Source of the DNA: Vagococcus proximus
GTDB lineage: Bacteria > Bacillota > Bacilli > Lactobacillales > Vagococcaceae
Assembly (NCBI RefSeq): GCF_029143285.1
Contig: NZ_JAPDSH010000008.1
Span: forward strand, 58,274 to 122,273
Reading direction: 5' to 3'
Length of the DNA: 64,000 nt
Shown here one piece after another: positions 28,795 to 36,403 of this stretch. A model generated the notes under the pieces. It was given only the letters and a program-made list of their open reading frames with translations, was not told where the DNA came from and searched no databases. A program made the translations under genes and the position numbers. The first letter of the stretch is position 1, and the number at the start of each line of letters is the position of its first letter.

Positions 28795-28809
28795 TGAGAA
28801 TGATTTTCA
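28795..28809 (-). promoter_or_regulatory. Fur-type operator of the siderophore uptake operon
   Basis: TGAGAATGATTTTCA matches the 7-1-7 Fur palindrome TGATAATNATTATCA at 13 of 15 positions. It lies between the start codon and a likely promoter (TTGCTT, 17 bases, TACACT on the minus strand), so iron-loaded Fur would block transcription. Confidence 0.75.
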
Positions 28810-28926
28810 CTATCAGTTGTAAGTGTAAGGAATTTAAGCATAAAAAGCAAGCGTTTTATAGCCTATTTCACTAACTTTTATCCCTTATTAGTTATGGTCA
28901 ACTCAGACAGTATAAGTTTCCTATGA

Positions 28927-28932
28927 TATAAT
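28927..28932 (+). promoter_or_regulatory. -10 element of yueI
   Basis: TATAAT lies 34 bases before the yueI start. The -35 is not clear. Confidence 0.4.
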
Positions 28933-28966
28933 AAATAAAATACAACTAATCAATTGGAGTGATACT

Positions 28967-29437
28967 ATGCCTTCGAAGGACGTTCAAGACTATTTAGAAA
29001 AAGGAATGTACGGCGCCCCACAACTTAAACCAGAAGAAAAAAGACAATACTTAGGAACCTTTCGTGAACGTGTTTATTTAACAATGACGATTGCCGAAAT
29101 GCGTGATAAAAAAAACGTGACACATTTTAAACAAGAGCTCCAAGATAATCCTGGTCAACAACTGTTGTTAAATGCTGCCGCTGATTTTTCGCTACAAAAT
29201 AATTATATGGTCATCGCCCAAAAAGCAAACTGTCCTTTTAAAATCATAGACAGTGATGAAGCGTTGTCTGATGAAACAATCGGACTTGTCTACGCAGGCG
29301 ATACTGCTGTTAATGTTGAAAAAGTTGCCGTTTCAGAAAAATACGCACCTGTTCGAAAAACATCTGAACAAGTCACCGCTGCTGCGGAAAAACCTGAAGA
29401 AAAAACCAGCTTTTTTGCTAAGTTATTCAAAAAATAA
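28967..29437 (+). CDS. yueI: YueI family protein (DUF1694)
   Basis: The 156-residue soluble protein has the DUF1694 core (about 5-125), with FRERVYLTMTIAEM (near 31-44) and a central helix-strand pattern, then a Lys/Glu-rich tail. Its fold is related to ribosomal L7Ae-like proteins in the family description, but its function is unknown. ATG 28967 follows a TTGGAG site. It is monocistronic, convergent with dinB. Confidence 0.85.
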   Translation: MPSKDVQDYLEKGMYGAPQLKPEEKRQYLGTFRERVYLTMTIAEMRDKKNVTHFKQELQDNPGQQLLLNAAADFSLQNNYMVIAQKANCPFKIIDSDEALSDETIGLVYAGDTAVNVEKVAVSEKYAPVRKTSEQVTAAAEKPEEKTSFFAKLFKK

Positions 29438-29468
29438 AAAGCGACCTACTCATCAGTAGGCCGCTTTT
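29438..29468. terminator. Bidirectional terminator between yueI and dinB
   Basis: AAAGCG-CCTACT and AGTAGG-CGCTTT pair around CATC with one internal mismatch, and are flanked by A and T runs. It touches the dinB stop. Confidence 0.85.
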
Positions 29469-30577
29469 TATTTTAATGGCAACACAATATTTTCATACTC
29501 TCTCGGAGCTAAGTTTGTAACTGTTACACCTAGTAACCTAACACCTCTCGCTATCTCACCCAACTCTTCCCATAACTCACTAGCATGGTAGTAAATACTC
29601 TCAGCACTTGAAAGATAATCTGTAATCGTGTGCCGTCTTGTTATCGTCTCATAATCAGCATAACGAACTTTAAGCACCACTGTCTGACCTTGCTTGTCAT
29701 TTTTTTTGAGCGACTCTGCCACTCTAGTTGACAATTCTCTCAATTGTAAGGTTACATCATTCTCTGAAACTAGCGGCTTACTATAAGTATTCTCTCTACC
29801 TAATGACTTGCGTTCTCTATTCGGGTTAACCGGTGCATTGTGAACCCCTCTTACTTTACGATATAACTCATATCCCATCTTACCAAACTCTTGAATGAGC
29901 GCCATTTCACTTTTTTTATAGAGATCTTCTCCATTAAAAATTTCTAACTCATGCATTCTAATAACAGTCTTCTTACCTACACCATGAAATTTTTCAATCG
30001 GAAGTTCTTTTAAAAATGCTTCAGCTTCATCAGGTAATACTACAGTTAAGCCCCTTGGTTTTTCAAAATCTGAAGCTAATTTCGCTAAAAATTTATTATA
30101 ACTCACCCCCGCCGAACATGTTAAGTGCAACTCTTTCCAAATATCTAATTGAATCATCCGTGCCACTTTAATAGCGCTTGATGACCCAACTTTATTCTCA
30201 GTGACATCTAAATATGCTTCATCAAATGCCAGTGGTTCAATGATAGCCGTATAACGTCTAAATATTTCGTGAATTTGAGCAGAAATTTCTTTATAATACT
30301 CCAAGTTCCCTTGAACAAAGTTAGCTTTAGGACAAAGTTCATAGGCTTTTTGAGCACTCATAGCCGAATGAATCCCATACTTCCTTGCCTCATAATTAGC
30401 TGTTGTGACAACCCCTTTGCCACCTGTCTGTTTGGGATGACGAGCAATCACTAACGGTTTTCCAACTAATTCTGGATTATCCCGCTCTTCCACAGACGCA
30501 TAAAAAGCGTCCATATCTAAATGAATAATCTTTCGTGATAAATCATTATTCAACGGAAAACGCAGCTCATTACTCAT
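29468..30577 (-). CDS. dinB: DNA polymerase IV (Y family)
   Basis: Pol IV performs translesion synthesis. The 369-residue protein has the catalytic carboxylates in HLDMDAFYASVE (near 19-30) and PLAFDEAYLDVT (near 116-127), a steric-gate Phe/Tyr region, a helix-hairpin-helix (GVGKKTVIRM near 199) and the little-finger domain (about 245-355). No beta-clamp peptide is obvious at the C terminus. The start follows GAGGAG. I see no LexA box in the upstream 70 bases. Confidence 0.95.
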   Translation of the reverse strand: MSNELRFPLNNDLSRKIIHLDMDAFYASVEERDNPELVGKPLVIARHPKQTGGKGVVTTANYEARKYGIHSAMSAQKAYELCPKANFVQGNLEYYKEISAQIHEIFRRYTAIIEPLAFDEAYLDVTENKVGSSSAIKVARMIQLDIWKELHLTCSAGVSYNKFLAKLASDFEKPRGLTVVLPDEAEAFLKELPIEKFHGVGKKTVIRMHELEIFNGEDLYKKSEMALIQEFGKMGYELYRKVRGVHNAPVNPNRERKSLGRENTYSKPLVSENDVTLQLRELSTRVAESLKKNDKQGQTVVLKVRYADYETITRRHTITDYLSSAESIYYHASELWEELGEIARGVRLLGVTVTNLAPREYENIVLPLK

Positions 30578-30626
30578 AACATCACTCCTCTTCTTAATTA
30601 TAAGCGAACGTCAGTTCTTTATCAAT

Positions 30627-30656
30627 CAAAAAAAACACACCTTAGTGGCATGTTTA
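30627..30656 (-). terminator. Terminator after udk
   Basis: AAACATGCC and GGTGTGTTT pair on the minus strand, with two wobbles, and are followed by T6. It overlaps the udk stop. Confidence 0.75.
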
Positions 30657-31283
30657 TTTGTTTAAGATGCTTCCAATCTTCGTTGTCATCAAATCAATAG
30701 CGACTTGATTTTCGCCACCCTCTGGGATAATGATATCAGCATATTTTTTAGTTGGTTCAATAAACTGAGTAAACATTGGTTTTACAACAGATAGATACTG
30801 ATCAATGACTGAATCTAGCGTACGGCCACGCTCTTCCATATCGCGCTTAATACGACGAATAATACGAATATCATCCTCAGTGTCAACATACACCTTGATA
30901 TCCATCAAATCACGTAGACGTTCATCTTCTAAAATCAAGATTCCTTCTACGATAATTACTTCTTTTGGTTCTTGATGAACGATTTTGTCGCTTCTAGTAT
31001 GTGCTTCATAATCATAGACAGGTTTGTCTACCGCTTTAAATGCGATTAAATCCGTCAATTGTTCAATCAACAAATCTGTATCAAACGCAAAGGGATGATC
31101 ATAATTTGTTTTTAAACGTTCTTCGAATGCTAAATGACTTTGATTTTTATAATAAGAGTCTTGCTCAAATAATAAAATAGAGTGGTCTTTAAACTCATTT
31201 AAAATAGCCTTACTTACACTTGTTTTGCCACTACCTGATCCACCCGTTACACCAATAACGATTGGCTTTGTCGACGTATCCAT
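30654..31283 (-). CDS. udk: Uridine kinase
   Basis: Udk phosphorylates uridine and cytidine with GTP/ATP in pyrimidine salvage. The 209-residue protein has the P-loop GGSGSGKTS (near 14-22), the FEQDSYYK segment (near 40), NYDHPFAFD (near 60) and the lid region [21 protein letters not shown] (near 150). Length is typical. ATG 31283 follows GAGGG with an 11-base spacer. It is monocistronic. Confidence 0.95.
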   Translation of the reverse strand: MDTSTKPIVIGVTGGSGSGKTSVSKAILNEFKDHSILLFEQDSYYKNQSHLAFEERLKTNYDHPFAFDTDLLIEQLTDLIAFKAVDKPVYDYEAHTRSDKIVHQEPKEVIIVEGILILEDERLRDLMDIKVYVDTEDDIRIIRRIKRDMEERGRTLDSVIDQYLSVVKPMFTQFIEPTKKYADIIIPEGGENQVAIDLMTTKIGSILNK

Positions 31284-31381
31284 TTTTGATAAAACCCTCT
31301 TTCCGCATACTATTATCTTTATCTATACTAATCTATATTGCCTTCAGATTCAATCAAAAAATAACGTTTATGATTATATTT

Positions 31382-32107
31382 TTACTTTGAATTAAAAAAC
31401 ACATTCAATTTCTCTCGTTCTTCTTCAGAAAATAACCGACAGCCGCCTAATTCTAATGTTTCATCTAAAATAATAGGTCCTATACTCAAGCGTTTTAAAT
31501 AAGTGACTTTTTTCCCTACTGATAAAAACATTTTCTTCACTTGATGAAATTTACCCTCATCAATATCCAAATAGCAATGACTATCATTTTTTGAGCTTTC
31601 AATAATACGCAACTCCGCAGGACGACAAACAGGCCCATCCAAAAAGGCAACCCCTTGCTTAAAATAAGCAACATCTTCAGGCGTCACTTCGCCGTTCACA
31701 CGGACTTCGTAACGCTTCACAACCTTTTTATCAGCCATTGCTAGCTGATAAGCAAGCTGACCATTATCGGTAAGAAAGACAAGTCCCTCTGTATCTCGGT
31801 CCAACCTACCTACAGGAAATAATCCTTCAACCTCAGGTCCTTCACCTATCAAATCAATTACTGTTTGATGTTTATCATCTTTTACTGCTGTGACTACCCC
31901 TTGTGGCTTATTAAGCATAATATATCGATGTGCTTTCCCTTGCAAATGAGTGCCTTTTACTCTAACTTCCTGGATGAAAGGATCCACGTTATAATTAATC
32001 GTCATTACGATTTCGCCGTCGACCGTTACTTGCTTAGATAACAATAATCTCTTCACTTGTTTTCTCGACCCTTGCTTTTGTTCTTCTAAAAATTTGTCTA
32101 ATCTCAT
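31382..32107 (-). CDS. 16S rRNA pseudouridine synthase, RsuA family
   Basis: RsuA-type enzymes convert U516 of 16S rRNA (or a related site) to pseudouridine. The 241-residue protein has an N-terminal S4 domain (about 1-55), KPQGVVTA (near 70) and the catalytic Asp motif GRLDRDTEGLVFLT (near 100-113). A second member is encoded at 51113-51838, so the two probably have different target uridines; which is which cannot be told here. The gene is followed downstream by a terminator for its neighbour's unit. Confidence 0.9.
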   Translation of the reverse strand: MRLDKFLEEQKQGSRKQVKRLLLSKQVTVDGEIVMTINYNVDPFIQEVRVKGTHLQGKAHRYIMLNKPQGVVTAVKDDKHQTVIDLIGEGPEVEGLFPVGRLDRDTEGLVFLTDNGQLAYQLAMADKKVVKRYEVRVNGEVTPEDVAYFKQGVAFLDGPVCRPAELRIIESSKNDSHCYLDIDEGKFHQVKKMFLSVGKKVTYLKRLSIGPIILDETLELGGCRLFSEEEREKLNVFFNSK

Positions 32108-32146
32108 AGTAATAACTCACTTCCGTTATCTTATCTACAAAAAAAA

Positions 32147-32166
32147 GTCCATCATAAATGATGAAC
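32147..32166 (-). terminator. Terminator after the unknown 142-residue gene
   Basis: GTTCATCAT and ATGATGGAC pair across two bases on the minus strand and are followed by T8. Confidence 0.75.
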
Positions 32167-32182
32167 ATTTTAAAAACGTTTA

Positions 32183-32611
32183 TTATTTTAATAATAAACT
32201 TGTCATACGTTGAATACAAAAAGCAATAACATCTGTTGTTTCATCTTGCTCTTTTTCAGAAGCATCGAATTTTTCACGATCAACTTTTCCAGCTGGTGCG
32301 TCAATAGAGTCTACCATATCTTTACAAGCGGCTACATAAGATGTATATGCTTTTTCTAATTTTTTATGAATACCGATTACTTTAACCGGTGCTTTTAATG
32401 CAACGATAGTCGCAAGCATCTCTTCATAACGCGCAGCACCTGAAGAAAAATTAGTATGAACTTCTGTTAATTTTTCTGATGATAAGTCTTCATTGTTATC
32501 TAATGATGTTCTCACGTCAACGAAAAATGGGTTTAATTTATCCCCAATAGCTTCCGTTTCTGTTACGATATCATTTATCTTTTGTACGTAAAATCCTAAA
32601 TTTGGTTTCAT
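32183..32611 (-). CDS. Hypothetical helical protein
   Basis: I do not recognise this 142-residue protein. It is predicted to be nearly all helix, with no membrane segment, signal peptide or cysteine pair, and it is acidic with a run EKEQDETTD near 122. The spacing of hydrophobic residues suggests a small helical bundle. ATG 32611 follows a GAGGATTATACT site; an in-frame extension upstream lacks support. It sits alone between two terminators, downstream of the P-type ATPase gene's upstream neighbour in orientation. Confidence 0.65.
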   Translation of the reverse strand: MKPNLGFYVQKINDIVTETEAIGDKLNPFFVDVRTSLDNNEDLSSEKLTEVHTNFSSGAARYEEMLATIVALKAPVKVIGIHKKLEKAYTSYVAACKDMVDSIDAPAGKVDREKFDASEKEQDETTDVIAFCIQRMTSLLLK

Positions 32612-32683
32612 AGTATAATCCTCTTTCTTTTCCCTCTTTTTAAAATCTATTCCTATTTTACACTGTTTCAACCAATAAAAAAA

Positions 32684-32718
32684 GGGGTCTAGCTAATAAC
32701 ATAGCTCCCCCCTTCTAT
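32684..32718 (-). terminator. Terminator after the P-type ATPase gene
   Basis: On the minus strand AAGGGG...AGCTA and TAGCT...CCCCTT form an interrupted stem followed by T7, just after the ATPase stop. Confidence 0.7.
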
Positions 32719-32723
32719 TTCTG

Positions 32724-35399
32724 TTACATTTTACCTTGTTTTCTTTGAACAAATTTTACAATTTCCACGATTGGGATAATTGCAAATGATGACCCAAAGA
32801 CTACTGCCCATTGGTAGCCATCTAAATGACTCACACTAAATAGGTCATTGAATCCTGGAATAACAATCGTACTTGCTAATAACACAAACGATAATAGCGC
32901 CGCATAGTTAAAGAATTTATTGCGGAATGCGCCTACTTTGAACAATGATTGATGTACTGACTTCACATTGAACGCATGGAATAATTGAATTAAACCAAGT
33001 GTCGCGTATGACATCGTTAAAGCATCAGCATGAATCGCATTATAATCACCTGTATGAACAGGGTAAGAGATTGCAAAGAAGTAAACACCTAACGTAATCG
33101 CAGCTTCTAAAATCCCTTGATAAATAATACTACTCATCACGCCACCTGAGAAGAAGTTTGAATCACGACCACGAGGTGAATGTGCCATAACATCTTTTTC
33201 AGCCGGTTCTAGCCCTAAAGCAATCGCTGGGAATGTATCTGTTACTACGTTTATCCATAATAGGTGAACAGGTAGCAAGGTATCCCATCCTACTAGTGTT
33301 GCAATAAATAATGTTAAAACCTCACCTAAATTGGCAGCAAGTAAATATTGAACTGTTTTTTGAATATTAGAGAAGACTTTACGTCCTTCCTCTACAGCTA
33401 CAATGATTGTAGAGAAGTTGTCATCCGCAAGAACCATATCACTAGCCCCTTTGGAAACTTCTGTCCCTGTAATACCCATCCCAATTCCGATATCTGCTGT
33501 TTTAAGCGCGGGAGCATCGTTAACACCATCACCGGTCATTGCAACCACTTTACCTTCATTTTGCCAAGCTTTAACAATACGTACTTTATGCTCTGGAGAG
33601 ACACGTGCGTAAACTGAATATTGCCCTACCACTCTGGCAAATTCTTCTTCAGATAATTCGTTTAAATCACTACCTGTAATAACGGCTTCATGTTGTCCCT
33701 CCTGTAAGATACCAAGGCGAACTGCAATTGCTTCTGCTGTATCACGGTGATCACCTGTAATCATAATCGGTCTGATACCTGCTTCTTTAGCAACTTTTAC
33801 TGCTTCTGCTGCTTCTTTACGCTCTGGATCGATCATCCCAACAAGCCCTGAGAATGTTAAGCCTTGTTCTAACTCATCAGTAGAAACAATCGCTGGCATT
33901 GTATCAACAATACGGTAAGCCATTGCTAGTACGCGAAGAGCTTGTTGACCTAGAGCTGTATTAGTTTCTAAAATCAATTGACGCTGAGTATCATCCAAGC
34001 TCAACACATTACCATCTAAGTCATAATTTTCACAACGTTTTAACAACTCATCTGGCGCTCCTTTAGTGGTAATCATAAAGCGACCATTATCTATTTTATG
34101 AACGGTTGTCATTAACTTACGAACAGAATCAAACGGTAACTCTTCAACACGAGGCTCGTCTTCTAACTTCTCACGAACATCGAAGCCTTTATCCAAACCA
34201 AATTGAACCAATGCTGTTTCTGTCGGGTCTCCAATCAGATTACCTTCAGATGAGAATTTTGTATCATTACAGTAGTTCATGATTTTTAACGTTTTACTAT
34301 CTGACATTGTCGTATCAGCTGCGTCAACCAATTGATTATTTGTAAATATTTTTTCAACTGTCATTTGGTTCAGCGTTAACGTTCCTGTTTTATCTGAACA
34401 AATAATGTCTGTACTACCTAATGTTTCAACAGCTGGTAATTTTCTAACTAGAGCATTACGCTTCGCCATTTTTTGTGTCCCTAAAGCTAAAATAATTGTT
34501 ACAATCGCTGGTAGTCCTTCTGGAATGGCTGCTACCGCTAGAGATACAGACGTTAATAGCATCTCTACCCAAGTGTGATCGCCTTTCATCATCCCAACAC
34601 CAAACATAATCACACAGATACCTAAAATAGCAATCGTCAACGTTTTACCTAATGAATTTAAGTTCTGTTTAAGTGGTGTATCTGTCTCATCAGATTGTGC
34701 TAACATGCTAGCAATCTTACCAACCTCAGTTGACATACCTGTTCCAACTACAACACCTAACCCACGACCATATGTCACATTACTATTCATGTACGCCATA
34801 TTGATTCGGTCACCAATACCAATATCTGTTCCTTCTAAAACGACAACTTCTTTCTCAACTGGAACAGACTCACCTGTAAGAGCGGCCTCTTCAATCTTAA
34901 GAGAGTTCGCTTCAATCAAACGAATATCAGCTGGAATAACATCTCCAGCTTCTAGCGTTACAACATCACCCGGTACTAATTCTGTACTTTTTACCGTTTG
35001 GACATGCCCATCTCTGATTGCATTAGCATTCGGCGTTGACATACTTTTAAGTGCATCAATAGCTTGCTCTGCTTTCGCCTCTTGAACCACTCCGAATATT
35101 GCCATGATGACAACCACCACAATAATCATAATCGCTTCCACTTTATCACCCGTAAAGAATGATACTAACGCCGCTGCCAGCAAGACCATAATCATAAAGT
35201 CTTTAAATTGATCAATAAATTTACTAAATAGAGATTTTTTACTTCCCTCATCTAACTCATTTCGACCATATGAAGCCAAACGTTCCTCTGCATCTTTACC
35301 AGATAAACCTTTTTCAGTTGTCTCCATTTTTTCTAAAACCTCAGAACTCGTTTGAGTATAAAAGGCTTCTTGTAGCTGTTTCTTTTTTTCTTCTGACAT
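32724..35399 (-). CDS. P-type cation-transporting ATPase, likely Mn2+ (Ca2+) exporter
   Basis: This 891-residue P2A-type ATPase has the actuator motif LTGES (near 173), TM4 motif AIPEGLPA (near 295), the phosphorylated Asp in SDKTGTLT (near 338), the nucleotide-binding KGAPDELL, GDGVNDAPALK hinge (near 620) and TM6 WINVVTDT. It would be called a calcium ATPase by homology alone. Its mRNA leader holds a yybP-ykoY riboswitch, which senses Mn2+, so Mn2+ export is the likelier role, as for related streptococcal and lactococcal pumps. It is monocistronic, with a promoter (TTGCAT-17-TATAAT) upstream of the leader. Confidence 0.88.
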   Translation of the reverse strand: MSEEKKKQLQEAFYTQTSSEVLEKMETTEKGLSGKDAEERLASYGRNELDEGSKKSLFSKFIDQFKDFMIMVLLAAALVSFFTGDKVEAIMIIVVVVIMAIFGVVQEAKAEQAIDALKSMSTPNANAIRDGHVQTVKSTELVPGDVVTLEAGDVIPADIRLIEANSLKIEEAALTGESVPVEKEVVVLEGTDIGIGDRINMAYMNSNVTYGRGLGVVVGTGMSTEVGKIASMLAQSDETDTPLKQNLNSLGKTLTIAILGICVIMFGVGMMKGDHTWVEMLLTSVSLAVAAIPEGLPAIVTIILALGTQKMAKRNALVRKLPAVETLGSTDIICSDKTGTLTLNQMTVEKIFTNNQLVDAADTTMSDSKTLKIMNYCNDTKFSSEGNLIGDPTETALVQFGLDKGFDVREKLEDEPRVEELPFDSVRKLMTTVHKIDNGRFMITTKGAPDELLKRCENYDLDGNVLSLDDTQRQLILETNTALGQQALRVLAMAYRIVDTMPAIVSTDELEQGLTFSGLVGMIDPERKEAAEAVKVAKEAGIRPIMITGDHRDTAEAIAVRLGILQEGQHEAVITGSDLNELSEEEFARVVGQYSVYARVSPEHKVRIVKAWQNEGKVVAMTGDGVNDAPALKTADIGIGMGITGTEVSKGASDMVLADDNFSTIIVAVEEGRKVFSNIQKTVQYLLAANLGEVLTLFIATLVGWDTLLPVHLLWINVVTDTFPAIALGLEPAEKDVMAHSPRGRDSNFFSGGVMSSIIYQGILEAAITLGVYFFAISYPVHTGDYNAIHADALTMSYATLGLIQLFHAFNVKSVHQSLFKVGAFRNKFFNYAALLSFVLLASTIVIPGFNDLFSVSHLDGYQWAVVFGSSFAIIPIVEIVKFVQRKQGKM

Positions 35400-35453
35400 T
35401 TGCTTTCCCCCCTACTTTTTCACTTCTTCACTTTACTCAATAAGATAGAAAAA

Positions 35454-35491
35454 GAGACCTATGTATGCTTAAATAAGCATACATAGGTCTC
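35454..35491 (-). terminator. Riboswitch-controlled terminator before the P-type ATPase
   Basis: A 17-bp perfect stem (GAGACCTATGTATGCTT and its complement) with a four-base loop is followed by TTTTTC on the minus strand. It lies directly after the yybP-ykoY aptamer and is its expression platform. Confidence 0.85.
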
Positions 35492-35494
35492 ACT

Positions 35495-35580
35495 AATTAA
35501 GACAACACCAGAAAATATAGTTTTCAGTGTTGGTGATGTTGTCACGGCTCACGCCGCCAGTTACTCCCCTATGAGCAAGT
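35495..35580 (-). promoter_or_regulatory. yybP-ykoY (Mn2+) riboswitch aptamer
   Basis: On the minus strand the leader contains the conserved GGGGAGTA core (35562-35569), a GGCGGCGTGAGCC hairpin region, and the second conserved segment TGACAACATCACC facing it, closed by CTGGTGTTGTC. This is the yybP-ykoY pattern of two helical arms that bind Mn2+ between their loops. A terminator follows, so Mn2+ should allow read-through to the ATPase gene. Confidence 0.88.
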
Positions 35581-35588
35581 TCATGTTA

Positions 35589-35617
35589 ATTATATACAAT
35601 ATTCACTAAATATGCAA
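35589..35617 (-). promoter_or_regulatory. Promoter of the riboswitch-ATPase transcript
   Basis: TTGCAT (35612-35617) and TATAAT (35589-35594) on the minus strand are spaced by 17 bases and lie about 20 bases before the aptamer. Confidence 0.75.
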
Positions 35618-35637
35618 TTTATAAGATAACACTTCGT

Positions 35638-36399
35638 TTAATTTTTATCCTCCATCTTAAAGCTTTTCACCCAAAAATTATCCATGCTCCCTTGTTCCAT
35701 ACCTTGAATAAATTTTTGCCGAATATCTGGATAAGATTCAGATAGCGTACTAATGACACCTTTAACTTCTTCACGCTTTGTTTTCTTATCAACGGGACAA
35801 GGGTTAAATATAATGGGTAACTCCTCACGATTAACCAACTTTATAATAGCTTTTTCCTCTAAATAAATCAAAGGACGAATAACAGTTAAATCAACATTAC
35901 TAAGATACGTAATCGGGTCGAAGCTGGCCATTTTACCGTGAAATAAAAAATTCATAAAGAATGTTTCTATAGCGTCATCTAAATGATGCCCTAGAGCAAG
36001 CTTATTACACCCTAACTCTTTTGCCCGTTTATTTAAAATACCACGACGTAATTTAGCACAAAGCGAGCATGGCGATCGCTCTTTCTTTATATCAAAAACG
36101 ACGGTTGAAATATTTGTAGGGACAACTTCCAATTGGTAACCCAAGGAAGCTACAAACTCTTTCATTGGTTTGATATCCATCCCAAACGCCATATCTAAAC
36201 TGATTGGCACGATATCAAAGTCAAATCCTAACCGTCTGTCTCGTTTAACTCTATCTAAAAAATAAAGCAACGATGTACTATCTTTTCCACCGCTCATTCC
36301 GATTGCTACTTTATCACCAGGTTCTATCAACCCATGATTTAAAATAGCACGTCTGATTGGGGTGTAGTAATTTTGATTGTCTTTCTTTTTAAATCCCAT
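35638..36399 (-). CDS. TtcA-like tRNA thiolation/adenylation protein
   Basis: The 253-residue protein is a PP-loop ATPase of the TtcA group. It has the SGGKDST pyrophosphatase loop (near 35-41), the CxxC pair in CSLCAKLRRG (near 113-122) and GHHLDDAIETFFMN (near 135), plus a late CPVD Cys. TtcA proteins make 2-thiocytidine at tRNA position 32 using an iron-sulfur cluster held by such Cys residues; the substrate in this lineage is inferred. It starts four bases after the LTA synthase-like gene and is last in the nadE run. No terminator follows before the riboswitch promoter. Confidence 0.85.
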   Translation of the reverse strand: MGFKKKDNQNYYTPIRRAILNHGLIEPGDKVAIGMSGGKDSTSLLYFLDRVKRDRRLGFDFDIVPISLDMAFGMDIKPMKEFVASLGYQLEVVPTNISTVVFDIKKERSPCSLCAKLRRGILNKRAKELGCNKLALGHHLDDAIETFFMNFLFHGKMASFDPITYLSNVDLTVIRPLIYLEEKAIIKLVNREELPIIFNPCPVDKKTKREEVKGVISTLSESYPDIRQKFIQGMEQGSMDNFWVKSFKMEDKN

Positions 36400-36403
36400 T
36401 TAC

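Noticed and set aside
30578..30650. LexA/SOS box before dinB
   Set aside because: No GAAC-N4-GTTC type palindrome is visible in the upstream region.
33403..33612. Plus-strand open frames inside the P-type ATPase gene
   Set aside because: They lie wholly antisense to a well-conserved coding region and have no ribosome site.
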